DNA from: Paralithodes platypus
Lineage: Eukaryota > Arthropoda > Malacostraca > Decapoda > Lithodidae
Direction of reading: 5' to 3'
Assembly: GCA_032716605.1 (NCBI GenBank)
Contig: CM064512.1
Location: forward strand, 30,021,038-30,085,037
Length of the DNA: 64,000 bases
Made by a program: the position numbers and the translations under genes. The notes below the pieces were generated by a model that was not told where the DNA came from, ran no database searches, and was given only the letters and a program-made list of their open reading frames with translations. Positions 9,023 through 21,600 of this stretch are shown one piece after another. Each line of letters starts with the position of its first letter. Positions within the stretch are counted from its first letter, which is position 1.

Positions 9023-11830
9023 TTACATTAACTGGCTAGCCGTTATACCCCTAGTTATGAGATCACTAGGGTTTTCCTTTGTATTTACATAATGATAAGC
9101 AACGTCTGGCAAAAGGGCTCTAATCTCATCTATCCTATTCCGCACATAAACTGGCAGAGACTTCTTGCTATGTATCCAGTTGAGTGCGACCTGACTATCG
9201 CACCATACATGAACGATATCAATATTTATTTCGCTCTCGTATGCTGCGCGTACATGTTGCACCAGACGTGCTAATAGCAGCATGGCAGTCAATTCCATTT
9301 TAGGGATAGTTACCTTTTTAACCGGGGCTACCTTGGCCTGGGCTGTAACTAAATGTGCCCCAAATGAAGTAACAACATATATGGCTACCCCGTATGCCGT
9401 GGCGCTAGCATCGCAAAACGTGTGTAACGTAACGTCACCGAACACCGCCACTTTACGAGGTATAGGTTTAGTACATAGGATGGCATATTCATTCAACAAC
9501 AATGTCCCTTGGTCATTCAGGTCCTCGGGCAAACTGTCATCCCATCCTATTTTACGTCTCCAAACTTCCTGCATTAGAATCCTAGCTCTTATGGTAACGG
9601 GTAATGCTAGACCCAAAGGATCAAAAAATTGCGCAACTTTGCTCAACAGACTTCTTTTGGTGTGCGCTCCTGTCTGCTGAGCAAAAGACCTTGTTTGAAA
9701 AGTTAGTAAGTCATGTTTAGGTTGCCAGATCATCCCCAAATTTCTGGACTTTTCCTGGTTAAGAGATGCCGTACCATCCACTTGTATTAAACTCTGAAGA
9801 TCTTCACTATTAGTAACCCACTCGCGGAGAAATAGATGTGCATCCGCAAACAATCTGCGTGCTTGCCAGTATGCATACAACAAATCATCTTGACTATCGG
9901 TAGTACCCTGCAAATTGTCAATGTATAATCCGCGAGATAGTTTACTTGTGTCCTCATGAGTGTCAGCTAGATGTTTTCTGATTGTGGCATTTAACAAAAA
10001 CTGCGAGCAAGTGGCCATAAAGAGTACAACCCGAAAACGGTATATTATGATGGGACTTTCAGAGTCGCTAATGTCGCCGAACCAAAGAAAGCGGGTAACA
10101 TCTCTATCTTCCTCCTTTAGCTTGACCATCAAGAATGCCTTCTCGATGTCACTGGTATAGGCGTACTTCCCCAGCCTAAACCGCAATAGATGTTGGGACA
10201 GGTCCGACACCATGGACGGACCTGTCAACAGGCAGTCATTTAGACTGGGTTGTTGTCCTTGGTGGGCAGAACAGTCATACACCACCCGTATTGGTGTGGT
10301 GACGCGGTCTTTCTTTACCCCATGATGGGCCAGATAGTGAACCCTACCCTTCTTACACGGTTCCTTGACATCGACTCTCTCTATAAAGCCCCTATCCTCA
10401 TAACTCCGAAATACATCGTCATACGCCTGGCGCGTGCTCGGTTCGTTAGACAATTTCCGCTGCAATGCGCGCAAGCGACCTAATGCCAAACCATAATTGG
10501 TAGGCAGGCTTATCTCACTGTTTTTCCAGGGTAAACTAACTTTATATTGCTTGTCTGAAGCACAGTAGCACACAGACTCGTCAAACCTTTGTAGCGCAAC
10601 GTCCGAGTCATAATCAGTCTCCATAGGATTAATGCCTATGTGATCCAATCTCCACAGTCGTTCCAGGTCGAACTCGGCAGCCATCTTAGGGTCACTTGGT
10701 TGGGAATCCTCCCTTCCCAACTCCTCTTCCGCAGTTACATTGACTCTATATATCGAGACCGTGTCGACCAGGACCTTTGACTGTGTAGTATGCACCTTTC
10801 CGCTCATGCAGTATCCAAATTTAGTGGGGATTAAAATTACACCACACATCTTTTTAAATCCAGGGTATACTACTTCATAATAATGATCCACACCAAGTAG
10901 AATATGCACCTCACTCTGATTTCCCATGGGATCTGACAAGTTAACCCCCTTGCTACGTAATGCGTGTTCCACCTTCTTCACACCCACAGATACATATTCT
11001 GGTAGGGTGTCTACTACGATACAAGTCATAAAGTACCGGTTTTTACGATAGAAATATGAAATCTCCGCTATCTCGTAGTCTTGTTTATCAGTAACCCCTG
11101 TGAAGCCCTGTAATCGAAGAGTCTCAGCCCCTACGATTCGGTGCTTCAATCCCACTAGTACGGACCTCTTTATAAAGGAACGTTGAGACCCTTGATCTAG
11201 AAGTACCCGACAAACCTTGTTAATGTCATTACCTTCCATGGGAATCTGTATTGTGGGCAATATAATGGTGTCTTGCGTGCTACCTAGTGCCACAGTTGTA
11301 GTACCCTCATTTTTGACGTCTTTGACCTTATCTGCAGTAGGACACAACTTATCAAAGTGATGTCCTTTGCAGTGCCGACAGGGCCTTAAGTATGTAGCAG
11401 TACATTGTCCCTGCTTACCATGTTCTTTACTTAGACAACCTACACATAGCTTCAATCTTTTTGCCTGTGCTAGTTTTGTCTCATTTGTTGGGTATTTTAT
11501 GCAGAAACTCCATTTATGATTGTTGTTACATAGCTTACATAGAATCTGAGCAGGTTTCTTATATGCACCCTCTTTCTTTTCTTTAGTCCCCACTGTCATG
11601 CTTATTGTTCCCCTCTTCTCCACATTCTCACTCCCTCCCGACACATACATTCTCCCTTTGTTCAACTGTAGATTATTGATCTCCTTACTGAACTGAGTTT
11701 TGAACTCCCCCAGCTCAAATGATCTTACCTTATCAAGTATTGCCATAGGAAGCTTCTGACGCAAGATAATGACTATCATTTCCTGCATGGTAAGCCCTAG
11801 GGTGTCTAGCGATCGAGTATGGCACTCCAT
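9023..11830 (-). pseudogene. BEL gag end, protease, reverse transcriptase, RNase H
   Basis: A 935-codon frame. Residues about 98-163 hold Cys/His zinc-binding motifs (CKLCNNNHKWSFC, CVGC, CRHCKGHHFDKLC). The protease active site is at about 211-215 (LDQGS, within the BEL-type LLDQGSQRSF). RT motif A is about 559-566 (TSDIEKAF, Asp 561). RT motif C reads YIDN at 636-639 where active elements have two Asp. RNase H follows with TFCDASATAYG. The start is a frame boundary after a shift from the gag frame near 11820. The lost second Asp suggests the copy is catalytically dead. Confidence 0.9.
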
Positions 11831-12525
11831 ATTGCCCTGAAGTTTGTCAACTCATCAACCTTATACTGTGGTTCTGCGAGCCCCAACAAGGCAACGACAT
11901 GGGCCATCTTCAACTGCTCTCTATCCCCGTATGTGGACTCTAATAAGTGTACCGCTTCAAGATAACTACCACCCACTACTGCAAACCCCTCTATTAAATG
12001 TAAGGCCACTCCTTCCATTTGTCCCTTCAGATAGTGAAACTTGCGGACATTATCCAAAGAGGATTCATGAACCGTAGATCGAAATACGTCCCAAAAAGCT
12101 AACCACTCGGTTAACTTGCCCCCAAATGTAGGAAGATTGAGCTTTGGGAGGTGTACAGTATGTTTTGGGTCAGCCCTTCTATGGGCCTCATTATCGCCTC
12201 CCTTCTTACTCGCGACAGCACGCTGTAATAGGTACTTCGCTCTAAAGACAGGTTCGTCATAGAGGGCACGATTATCACACTCTGTAACTATCTCTTCCTC
12301 CTCTGTCATGTCAGCCACAATCACCTCACTCAGAGCCGTAATACGACCGTGGGTAACCTGGACGTTTTCTAATCTAGCCTCCAATTCCTCTAGTTCAGCA
12401 GTAGTGATGAAAGTGTTGACGTCCACAATTAGCCTATTTAATACTCCCCGAAGTCCCGCCCTTTGATTTTTAGGGGCTTTGATCAGCACCCTACTAGACG
12501 GTGTCTCTTTATCGTTTTTATCCAT
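11806..12525 (-). pseudogene. BEL gag N-terminal part
   Basis: A 239-codon frame starting with ATG at 12523-12525, about 400 bp inside the 5' LTR and the PBS. It shows the DUF1759-like gag pattern typical of BEL/Pao: LPKLNLPTFGGKLTEW, FRSTVHE, FHYLKGQMEG and ESTYGD. It overlaps the next frame by about 25 bp, where an indel shifted the reading phase. Confidence 0.85.
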
Positions 12526-12916
12526 TTTGCATGTGAGCCTATAGGCTATGTATCTAAATGTTACGTTACAAAAACAACGGCCAAATAATAGTCTAATTAA
12601 GAGACGCCAACCGGCGGACTTCTATGTTATGGAGAAAAAATAGTACACTAAATAGCAATACCTACTAATGGATCATATTGAACAAGAAGAAATGTTAGGT
12701 CAGGTCATATGTCACAGGAAGTCTGAAACGGAAAAGAACATTACTGGGGAAAGATGATGGGTGGGATGCAGGACTTAGGCAGGCGCAATGACACAACCCT
12801 GCATTCTGGCTCTAACCATCGCTTGGCTAGCCTTGCCAGTTTATCAGAGAGTTGTTCCTGCATCCTGTTATATGTCCCCTTGTTCATTGCCTTAAAATCC
12901 ATTACTGGTAGCTAAT

Positions 12917-12934
12917 TCCCGGGTCTGGGCACCA
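12917..12934 (-). promoter_or_regulatory. BEL primer-binding site
   Basis: One base inside the 5' LTR, the minus strand reads TGGTGCCCAGACCCGGGA, complementary to a tRNA 3' end in CCA. The tRNA cannot be named from this sequence alone. Confidence 0.65.
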
Positions 12935-12935
12935 A

Positions 12936-13727
12936 TGTGGTAAACTATCAATGGAAGTTAAATATTACTAAGCTATAATGAATCAAATAAAATCAATCTA
13001 AATGAAAACTACTCTATATCTAAATTGAATTCAATCTGAAACAAGCTAATTTATATCCAAAGGTCTCACATAATAAATGTATATATAGGGTAAGGTTATA
13101 AGGGTTAATATTAGCCAGGAATTAACTCACCAATAGTTCCACGTGGCAATGAGGCAAGGGAGAACGTTTTACCCAATATGGCGGTGGACAATGGGGGAAC
13201 GAGACTTCGGTCCCAAGACTCGAGTCAAGTTAAAGAAAGAATAAATGATTACATGGGAATGGACATGAATAATATGCTTATCTATCAGTCAGTCATGATG
13301 TCGATGAGAGCGTCGTGATGGTGTAGCTGCGTGTATTGCTGTATGTGTATTGTGATTACAGGCACAAAAGCTTGATCAACTGAGGGCGGAAAAATTTGAT
13401 GTTGACTGGTTGGTGTTCGTGAAGGCTCTGGCGTACCTCAAAAGCACACCTTGCTGCCTTGGCAAACCGCCAGGAGCCCAAATTATCGTACCGCATTTAG
13501 GTTGCTCTATACGATAAATTATATTAATATATACGATAAATTCATATATACTACATAAGACCATGGCAATATTGCTTAATAGCATATTAGGCCTTTTATA
13601 ACTTAACTTATTTACAATCTTATAATATACGATCTACTCGTCCTACGTCGTGCTGTAGGAGAGATCGTGACGTCACAGAGACATACGAGATCACAAAAGA
13701 GTCATATTCTATCGTATTTATACGATA
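12936..13727 (-). repeat. BEL 5' LTR (792 bp)
   Basis: Near-identical to 6392-7200, but 13125-13154 (30 bp) replaces the unrelated 48 bp at 6581-6628. It carries the same terminal hairpin and is followed by AGTGT. Confidence 0.9.
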
Positions 13728-13732
13728 AGTGT

Positions 13733-15444
13733 AATAGCCTGACTTGAGGTTTGCTTGGCCGATATGCATCACCTTGCACTTTTCCATGTTTAGAGGCATC
13801 TGCCATGTCTCCGACCATTCATCCAGTCTGTTGAGGTCCACCTTGAGCTGTTCAACCCCTTTGGGATTTTTCACATTCATTCCAAGTGTTATGTCACCTG
13901 GGGATCACACTCAATAGACCAATATCTATGTCATTGACATACATGATAAACAAAAGTTGGCCAAGGACAGATCCCTGTGGAACTCCATAAGTGACTGCAG
14001 TCCACTCAGAAGAAACACCATTGATTACCACTCGTTGTTGTTACCTGTTAGCCAACTTTCTATCCAATTTGTGACCTCTGTATTCATACCTTGCGCACTC
14101 ACTTTTGACATTAGCCTGTAATGAGGCACTTTGTCAAAAGCTTTTTGAAAATCTAAGTAAAGGATGCCTTTGCTCTACTTTCGTCATACTCACTCAGCAT
14201 TTCATGGCAAAATGTCAGTACATTGGTAAGACATGATCGGTGTTGCCTGAATGCATGTTGGGAATCATTAATTAAATTGTGGATTTCTAGGTAGTCGACT
14301 ATCTTGTCTACTAGTATCCCTTCTGAATTTTACTATGATAGAAGTCAAGCTAATTGACCGATGATTCTTGGAACACTTGTGATTCCCTTTCTTAAAGATT
14401 AAGGTCTCATTGACCAGTTTCCAGTCTTCAGGGACCTCACCATTCTCTAGTGATATATTGAAGATGTCTGCCAAGAAAGGTGCGATTTCATCTCGCACTT
14501 CTCATACAACTCGAGGAAGAGGGCTATCTGGGCCGGATGACTTGAACCTATTTAACTTATCTATTCTTTTTGCTACCTCCTCTGGGATACATCTAATTCT
14601 GCTAAGAACTTCTCCCCCGTGCACTAGTCATGGACTTGGCATGTCAATGGTATTTTCCCTTGTGAATACTGAGGCAAAATAGTCGTTCATGGATTTAGCT
14701 CTATGAGTGTCAGAAGCTTGAAGTTGACCTGTTGGATCCTTTAGAGGTCCAATGCTACTTTTGAATGGCTTCCTGCTGTTCACATAGCTGAAAAACTATT
14801 TAGGACTCTCTTTGCAGAGGGCTGCAACCTTTAGTTCTCCATTCTGCTTTGCATCCTTTATAAGAGATTTCACTCTTCTACACATATGATTTGAAGGAAT
14901 CTAAATCTCTTTGGTCTTGACTTCTGTTGGCCTTTCTGCATGCAACCTTTCTCTTTCTAATTGCTGAAGCTATGTCACTTTTGAACCATTTTGGTTGGGT
15001 TGAGGCTGATTTGGTATGTTTAGTGGGAATGAATGCAGATTGTCGATCCATTAACTGCTGTTTGAATGAGCACCAAATCGCATTAACTTTCTCACCCTCA
15101 AGTCTGATCTGGGATAAGTTTCCCCTAAGGCCTTCAAAATCTGCACAACGGAAATCTAGTTTTGCACTATGAGGATTGGTGAGTGGGTCTTCAGCTAAAG
15201 GTGCGAAGAGAGAACCTAACTAGATTGTGGTCACTACTTCCAGGTGATTCACCAACAGATAAGCTAGTCACACTTTCATCTTCAGTGGTGAATACAAGAT
15301 CTATGATATTGTTCCCTCTAGTTGGCTCGTTCACCCACTGGGTCAAAAAGTTATCGTTAGTAAAGTCCACAAGACGCCTACCTTCAGCATCGGCAGTTCT
15401 TGCTCCCCAGTTTACTGGGCAATTGAAGTCCCCTACAATCACAC

Positions 15445-15445
<1 letters not shown>
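13733..15445 (-). pseudogene. LINE endonuclease end and reverse transcriptase, broken
   Basis: Minus strand, right to left: the C-terminal part of an APE endonuclease (VIVGDFNCPVNWG, TRGNNIIDLVFT, SDHNLVRF) at 15445-15190. A linker follows, then RT: GEVPEDWKLVNETLIFKKG near 14400, motif A LYLDFQKAFDKVPH near 14150, and SETWQMPLNMEKCKVMHIG near 13780. Motif A keeps its Asp. Stops and shifts are frequent. It runs into the AGTGT target copy at 13728. Confidence 0.85.
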
Positions 15446-15542
<97 letters not shown>

Positions 15543-15543
15543 G

Positions 15544-15593
<50 letters not shown>

Positions 15594-15626
15594 ACACACA
15601 GAGTTACACACAGAGTTACACACAGA
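15446..15626. repeat. (GA)n microsatellite and a 12-bp triplet repeat
   Basis: About 146 bp of GA with a few interruptions (15446-15591), then three copies of GAGTTACACACA. It marks the right limit of the LINE, whose endonuclease would otherwise continue upstream. Confidence 0.95.
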
Positions 15627-15885
15627 TACTCAGACCACACAGACATTGCGGTCCCAACTAGGTGGTCCGGCCTTAATACTACTAGAGAGAAACAGTTTAT
15701 AGTGGAAGAATAGGACAGTAAAGTAGAAGGCTCTCTCTCCACCCTCCGCTTCTTTCGGCTAAAAAGCCGTACCGGAAAATAGGATGAAGTGTAACCTTAT
15801 GGGTCAGGAAATGCCCAACAAGGAAAGTTTGTATATAGTATAGGAAGAAATTAGTTTGAAAACGAAATTACACATTCCTACTGAT

Positions 15886-16078
15886 TAATTCATATTAATC
15901 CAATCTTCCTTAGATGATCGTCCAGTCTTTTCTTAAACGTATCAACAGCATTACTGTCGACCACCTCCCTTGGTAAACTATTCCATTCGTTAACCACATT
16001 GTATGTGAAGAAATGTTGTGTCACATCTAAGGATGCCTTTTTTCTGATAAATATAATTCCATTACCTCGTGTTGCAGA
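15886..16078 (-). pseudogene. LINE ORF2 C-terminal fragment, second copy
   Basis: Minus strand is open for about 60 codons: TRGNGIIFIRKK, FFTYNVVNEWNSLPREVV, then DTFKKRLDDHLRKIGLI and a stop. This is the end of a CR1/L2-type ORF2 from a different, severely 5'-truncated copy. Its 5' side abuts a short GA tract (16075-16098). Confidence 0.75.
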
Positions 16079-16240
16079 GAGAGAGAGAGTGGGAGAGAGT
16101 GAAAGCGTTAGTATATGTGCGTGGTACTGGGTAACGCAACCATGAAATATTCAAGGAGCCAGCCTTCTAAAAATGCAACGCCATGTATATTACAGCCCAC
16201 CATTAAGCAACCCGGATATATGGCCTGTGTTGGAGAGACC

Positions 16241-16247
<7 letters not shown>

Positions 16248-16300
<53 letters not shown>
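16248..16300. repeat. (TC)n microsatellite
   Basis: About 53 bp of TC. Arg/Glu frames on the other strand are artefacts. Confidence 0.95.
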
Positions 16301-16302
<2 letters not shown>

Positions 16303-16909
16303 AAGGATATACAGCCAACTCACAACTTCACTACTTCTAAAATAAACTTAAAGAAACATTACTACACACATATTAAGTTAGGTTGTATAAGCTTAACATC
16401 TCATATAATAATCAATATATGTTATATTCATATTACTATCTTGCAGAGTCTTTATGATTATTTTGTTAATCACTATTTGTATTATTAGTTTGTTTACCAT
16501 CGCACTGATCATGTTGTAATCTTCTGCCTACTCAAAAACCTATTTATAAAGGGCCTATCACAAATATTTACTATTTAATGGGCTACCGGTATGTTACTGA
16601 TAAACAATGAATAGAATATCATGATGAAATTTACTGTGGAACAATAAACTGACTTACTTACTTAAAAGAGAGAGAAAGAGAGAGAGACGGGAGTGTTAAT
16701 TATCGAAAAGTTTTGTGTTATGGTTATTATTTGACGATTTTATTCAGATTAGGAAGGGTTTATAAAAGTCAAAGGGGTAATTGAGATCCTCCCTAAGCTG
16801 TATATAATTGTCTAATTATAGCCATGACAAACTGTCAAAATGCGTCAAAACTGTCAGAGGGTTAATGCATGAAGGTAAACACGATACCGCTACTTATGAA
16901 ATTGATAAT

Positions 16910-16944
<35 letters not shown>

Positions 16945-17255
16945 AGTGTAAAAGATTACTTACAACATTGTATTGATAGTTATAATTTGTATACAGGTGT
17001 AATATAGGTTATTTAACTGAATAAGTAGTCAACTTGTGAATACACAATAATAAAATCAATGTGAACGAATAGTTTTAAAGTATGAAAGAATGTGTGTGTG
17101 AATGTATGTATGTGCGTGTGTGCGCACGCACAACTGCTGAGGGTGTAATCCTATTTGATCAGAGTATGATCTTAATTGTGTATGTGAACATACCTCTTAA
17201 AATAGTGAATGTCAAATACGTGTGTGTGTGTGTGTGTGTCAACCTCCTGCCTGGC
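16301..17255. other. No gene recognised; (GT)n at 16910-16940 and 17217-17239
   Basis: AT-rich with dinucleotide repeats. The end AGAGGGTTAATG near 16855-16866 resembles one end of the TTAA elements, but no partner end was found. Confidence 0.5.
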
Positions 17256-17455
17256 ACTGGGGGTGGGTGTAAGTGGGGGCCTTGGTAGTTTGTTTCCTTC
17301 ATGGGTGGGGAGGGGGAGGGGGTTGGAAGGGGTGACGGACAGGCACCATCCCGTCCCTGCTGTCTGGGGTAGGAGTAGTAAAGGGGAATGGGTAGGTACC
17401 ACCCCGTTCCTACCTGCTGGGGTAGTAGGAGTAGGGTGTAACCCCTAGGCAGGGA
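17256..17455. repeat. G-rich block with an imperfect tandem duplication
   Basis: GGGGTAGGAGTAG-type and CACCATCCCGTCCCTGC / CACCCCGTTCCTACCTGC segments recur at about 50-60 bp spacing. The block is strand-biased in G. No domain in the frames across it. Confidence 0.5.
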
Positions 17456-17614
17456 CTTTCACTTCTGGGTTTACATGCATATGGACATAAAGGTATTGTA
17501 TGCATTCACTAATATTGGTAGTCAGATCCTTAACAGTGGTGGAACAGGCCACAATACTGTTCGTCGATACAGCTTAGCTCATGTGATTATCTCAATATAC
17601 ATATACAAAAATGT

Positions 17615-18040
17615 CAATACCTGACCAGAAGGACTAAGCTGCAGACCTTCAAAACACTGGTGCTCTCTGTCTTGTATGGCCATAAGTTCAACTGTTGGAA
17701 AGACACATCAACTCCTTTGGTACCAAATGTCTATGCAAGGTCATAGGATACTGTTGGTATGCCCAAATATCAAGCCAGCGTCTACTCTTTGAAACTGATA
17801 CAGGGCATATTTGAAAATTAGTCCTTCAGTGCAAACTTTGGTTATATGTGCACATGCCCCGTCTTCCTGAAGTTGACCCTGTTTATGAGGGTTTTAGTGG
17901 GTGACATTTCAGAGTGGAGATGATCTTGAGGAGACCACGGTTCTCATGACTAAGGAAAGTCAAGCGTTCATGTTGGGAAATACTTGGGATAGACCAAGTC
18001 GCAGCCTGGGAATTCATGTGAAGAGATCCCCACAGTAGCG
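17615..18040 (+). pseudogene. LINE RT C-terminal fragment, strongly decayed
   Basis: Plus-strand translations in mixed frames give TKLQTFKTLVLSVLYG, then INSFGTKCL with a downstream IGYCW, then LWLYVHMPRLPEVDPVYE, LRRPRFS and CWEILGIDQVAAWE. These recall the C-terminal end of LINE polyproteins common in arthropod genomes (TKL..F.TLVLSVLLYG, NSFGT, G.PR.S). It is unlike the CR1-like ends at 5.1 and 15.9 kb. Frameshifts and stops throughout. Confidence 0.65.
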
Positions 18041-19893
18041 TGTACAAATTCACACATTAATGCTACTTTGCTTTGTATTCTGTCTGAATAATCGCTCTGA
18101 TATAATCTTCATATTCACCAATTATCACATTTCAGTATAATTGCATGACATTTCATGCCTTTTCCACTCACTAGCCTATTTTTCAGAGTGTCAGGTGTTT
18201 TATTATTTTGTATTATTGCTATTCTTTTAGGATCCGCTTGCCACTTCTACACATTTCCATTAATAAGTGAGAATTCAGAATGAAATTCAATCTTGATTTA
18301 TGTTTTTGTTTATATATTCTTTTTTTACACTTCTATAATATATATAAAGCCAGAGGTTCATTTCACAAACATATTTTCTGTTTTAGTAATTTATTAAACA
18401 GGAATGAATGTAGAAGTGAACACGTGGTCATTTGGGAGAAGGGATCGGGCGCAATTTGGACTAGATAATAGTTCAGCAGGCGCCTAGCCCGGGAAGACGG
18501 TTTATATGAAGGGTGCACCTGGTAGTGTGGTGGGCGGGCTTTGCTGCATGTCTGCCTGCTGAGATCGGAATCTGTCCGGGTGGTCGGTGGCTGGGGGAGT
18601 GCTGGAGGGACCTTGGGGACCCAGGTCTCTGGGTCTTATCATGGATGACCTAGATGTGTGTGAATTTGTATTTTGTTTGTGTGTGTTCATTGTTTTCTGT
18701 TATGTTGTCCCTATTGGAGCTCTGTCTTGATTCCCCACCCCCCAAAAAAATAGGAAAAGTTGGGATTGGGCCTGAGTATATACATAAACACATAATAATT
18801 ACAAACGCGGATATAAAAGCATGCAATATCTAGTATGGAGTGATAAATAAGCAGTTGGAAATTAATAATAGACTAAACATATTTAATTTTACTCTGTATT
18901 TATTTAATTAAACTCTAGCGGCAAAATGTTATATATGAGCTCAGTGTGTGATACGTATTATTAGATTAAAATACAATAATATAACAAAAATAATTGGGTA
19001 AGTGCCAGAGTACATACATACATACATACATACATACATACATACATACTCATTATCATACTAGACGTGGAGGTCATCAGTCCATCTAGCTGTTAGCTTG
19101 TTCATACATAATATACCGAGCAAATAACACACTTAGGGGTCGTCGTACACAACACCCAACCACTTCAGGAATCTCTTTGTTATTTCACCAATATTACCTC
19201 TGGAGCTAGAGAGATCAGTCTGTGTAAATTCACCAGTGGGTAGATTTACCACGATTAACAACATTTCGCACACAAATACAAGAACAGGCAACATTTGATA
19301 TAATGAATCTTACAAGACTAATTTTAGTATCAAATGATATGTCGAACAGGTTGGGAAAGAGGTATCCTGACCAAGATTCGAGTCCTGATCAAGATACCTC
19401 TCTCCTAATTTTAGTATGTTTAACTCGTATGACATCGGGATAATATAATACGTGTCCAGCTCAGGGAGAGTTTGTATACTATTCTTGCATAATTAATGTT
19501 CTGTCAGCATACTGAGAGCAGTTGCTTCCCAAGAGTTGGCGCCCTGTCATTAATATATGTCGGGGTAATGTATTATGTTCAGTGGCGGACTGGGTCAAAA
19601 ATGTCTACAGGGAAAACTTGTTAAAGGGCCCCCACAAAAGGGTTCAAAGGGGCTCACTCATGGGCCCTAGAAGGGTGGGGTGGCGAGCGAAGCGAGCCTA
19701 ATCAGCTGGGGGGTTCGGGTTGGCGCTGTAAGCCCCTCTCCATATTTGTTTTGAAATACGAGCAATTCTTGGATTATTTTGAAGCCATATGCAAAGCTAT
19801 ATTGAGGTATGTGTAACAATACACAATTATATATATATATATATCCCATCCTTCACACTTTCCCAAGCTACACCTTTGAATTGGCTTACTCCT
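18041..19893. other. No gene recognised; (ACAT)n at 19011-19048
   Basis: AT-rich, unique-looking. Frames of about 60 codons lack recognisable domains. Confidence 0.45.
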
Positions 19894-20382
19894 TTAACCC
19901 TTCCTACCCGGCCTGTCTTACCTAAGGACGGTCGCCCGTACCCGGGCGAAATGGCTGAAAAACGTCTAGACCTAGGCTACCGTATTTATGTTTATTTTCA
20001 CTGCTAGAACTTTCCCACTCATCTATAATCGTAGTGTGGTTTTCAATCTGTATTTTGGCATTGAGTAGAGCTCTGTAAGTCAACTGGTTCAGTTGTGATG
20101 ACGATTTCAGTGGAGCAAATATTGCAGAGATGTTGCCAATATGGGGGCTTTTCAGACACTAATTTCGTCTGATGTCAGAACAATAATATTGAAGAGTCTT
20201 CTCCTTCTTGTTTTCGGAGGTGCAGTGACGCAACGCTTGGGTTTGTTGACATACGTCGTACGCACGGCGTTCAGACCAAGCTTAATTAGGCTATTAAGCT
20301 GCCTTCTTAGGTAAGGACGGCCGGGTAGCGGCCCTTCTGCAGAGCTGTCCTTACCTAAGGTAGCCCGGGTAGGAAGGGTTAA
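19894..20382. mobile_element. TTAA-flanked MITE, type D (489 bp)
   Basis: TTAACCCTTCCTACCCGG at the left and its exact complement at the right, both with TTAA. A second inverted motif (TTACCTAAGG) lies just inside each end, and GGCCGGGTAGCGG is repeated internally. No transposase frame. Confidence 0.8.
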
Positions 20383-20429
20383 GAAGAATATCTAGAGAAT
20401 TGGAGGAACAGAGGAGTATGAGGTAAATC

Positions 20430-20495
20430 CCCCTCCACAGGGGGATTTGAACTCAGGACCACACAGTTACAAGACTGGAACTCTACCACGAGACA
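20430..20495 (-). repeat. tRNA-Thr-like SINE head
   Basis: Minus strand: A-box CGTGGTAGAGTTCC, an anticodon-like loop CTTGTAA between CAGT and CTG, then B-box GAGTTCAAATCC. The 5' acceptor side does not pair with the 3' side. The central TGT would be a threonine anticodon. Confidence 0.5.
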
Positions 20496-21600
20496 AAGAG
20501 GTAACCCATTTGCTGAACGATTTCAGTTTACTGATATATTTGACAACAGTTTTAGCTATATTACAGCACCACCTACCCATCATTCCTCACATTCTTCTTC
20601 CACTTCCATACTCTCGAATTCACGTCCAGCTCATAGGAATCAAAATATAATTAAATGTCTGTGCTATGTCGGGTTATAATAATTTATAACTTGTGATATA
20701 GTCTGTATAACGATCCAATTAAGGACTGATTGACCTTGATAAAACTTGACAGAGTCACATCGAGCGTATTCTTAATCACATATAAGGGTATTCAATTATG
20801 ATAATACAGAACTCAATGACAACACAAACATGAACATATAAATGGTTTTATTATTATAAGTGTATAAGTTGGGACGAAGTGGATCGTCTGATCATAATAG
20901 TATCAATCTCCAGGTTACGGATATAGATTCGCAATCCTGGGTGTCTTCTAAATTGTAATAATACAATATAGAGACTCAAGTACATAGATACAGGAACTGC
21001 TCAATAGAAAGAGTCCTGAATAACTTGGGCAAATGGCAAATACACAACAAAGATATAAACATATAATAATGACAAGCCCTAAACACAATAATTAATGAAG
21101 GTCGAGCATCTTCCGTGAAGAAATAATAAGATAATTCAACAGTGAATATACTCTAAAGGAGAAATGGGAAGAATTGAGGGTAAGTAAACAAACGCGCAGG
21201 TAGGCAGGTGAGTCACACGGTAGAACAAGGTGTGTTCGATACTGAGCCGCGTATACTAAAGTGACCTTGTAGAAAGGTAAACAGGTCAGGTCATCTGCAG
21301 GACTGCGGTGGTGGGAATTTAATATTTAATAGTGGCCCCTCCATCATTGACGATGTTGCCTATTAGTATAATAGTCTCCATTCAACACCCACGTCAGTCG
21401 TTTGAATCAACCGCCGCGGGGAAGAAAAAGAGTCATCTTCATAAGTGCAATGCTACTTCTCTTATGGTGTCGTCATAGATTGGGTACCCACTACGAAAAC
21501 ACTTTCGTATAAAATCAGAGAAGAAAAAAGGAAACAATTTCCTACTTAATACTGTTTAAAACAAGCTTCCCACATTCGGTAGATTTCTTGCGTTGTGGTT
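20496..21600. other. No gene recognised
   Basis: AT-rich up to about 21300. I see no repeats or domains. Confidence 0.45.

Larger units (their letters stand above)
6392..13727 (-). mobile_element. BEL/Pao LTR retrotransposon, complete but inactive
   Basis: A 7.3-kb element with two LTRs (6392-7200 and 12936-13727) and a 5-bp target duplication AGTGT (6387-6391 and 13728-13732). It has a primer-binding site next to the 5' LTR and a polypurine tract next to the 3' LTR. Minus-strand coding order is gag, zinc-knuckle region, protease, RT, RNase H, integrase, as in BEL/Pao. The coding region is broken by at least two frameshifts (near 11820 and 8190) and two in-frame stops (9023-9025 TAA, 7987-7989 TAG). 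It inserted into the older LINE. No envelope-like gene is seen. Confidence 0.92.
5149..15445 (-). mobile_element. Old CR1/L2-like LINE, split by a MITE and a BEL/Pao element
   Basis: One minus-strand non-LTR retrotransposon copy can be followed in three pieces: 13733-15445 (endonuclease end and most of RT), 6263-6391, and 5149-5630 (C-terminal domain). The gaps are exactly the TTAA MITE at 5631-6262 and the BEL element at 6392-13727. At each gap the frame continues when the insert and one target copy are skipped. The 5' side stops at a (GA)n tract at 15446. A 3' untranslated tail probably extends left of 5149 towards about 4690, but its end is not visible. Many stops show it is dead. Confidence 0.8.

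Noticed and set aside
15191..15742. 183-codon minus-strand frame with a long Leu-Ser repeat
   Set aside because: The middle is the (GA)n microsatellite. Only the last 80 codons are real (LINE endonuclease), and the part right of the repeat is unrelated sequence read through by chance.
16700..16867. Another TTAA MITE ending AGAGGGTTAA
   Set aside because: Only the right end is recognisable. No matching inverted left end was found within several hundred bases.
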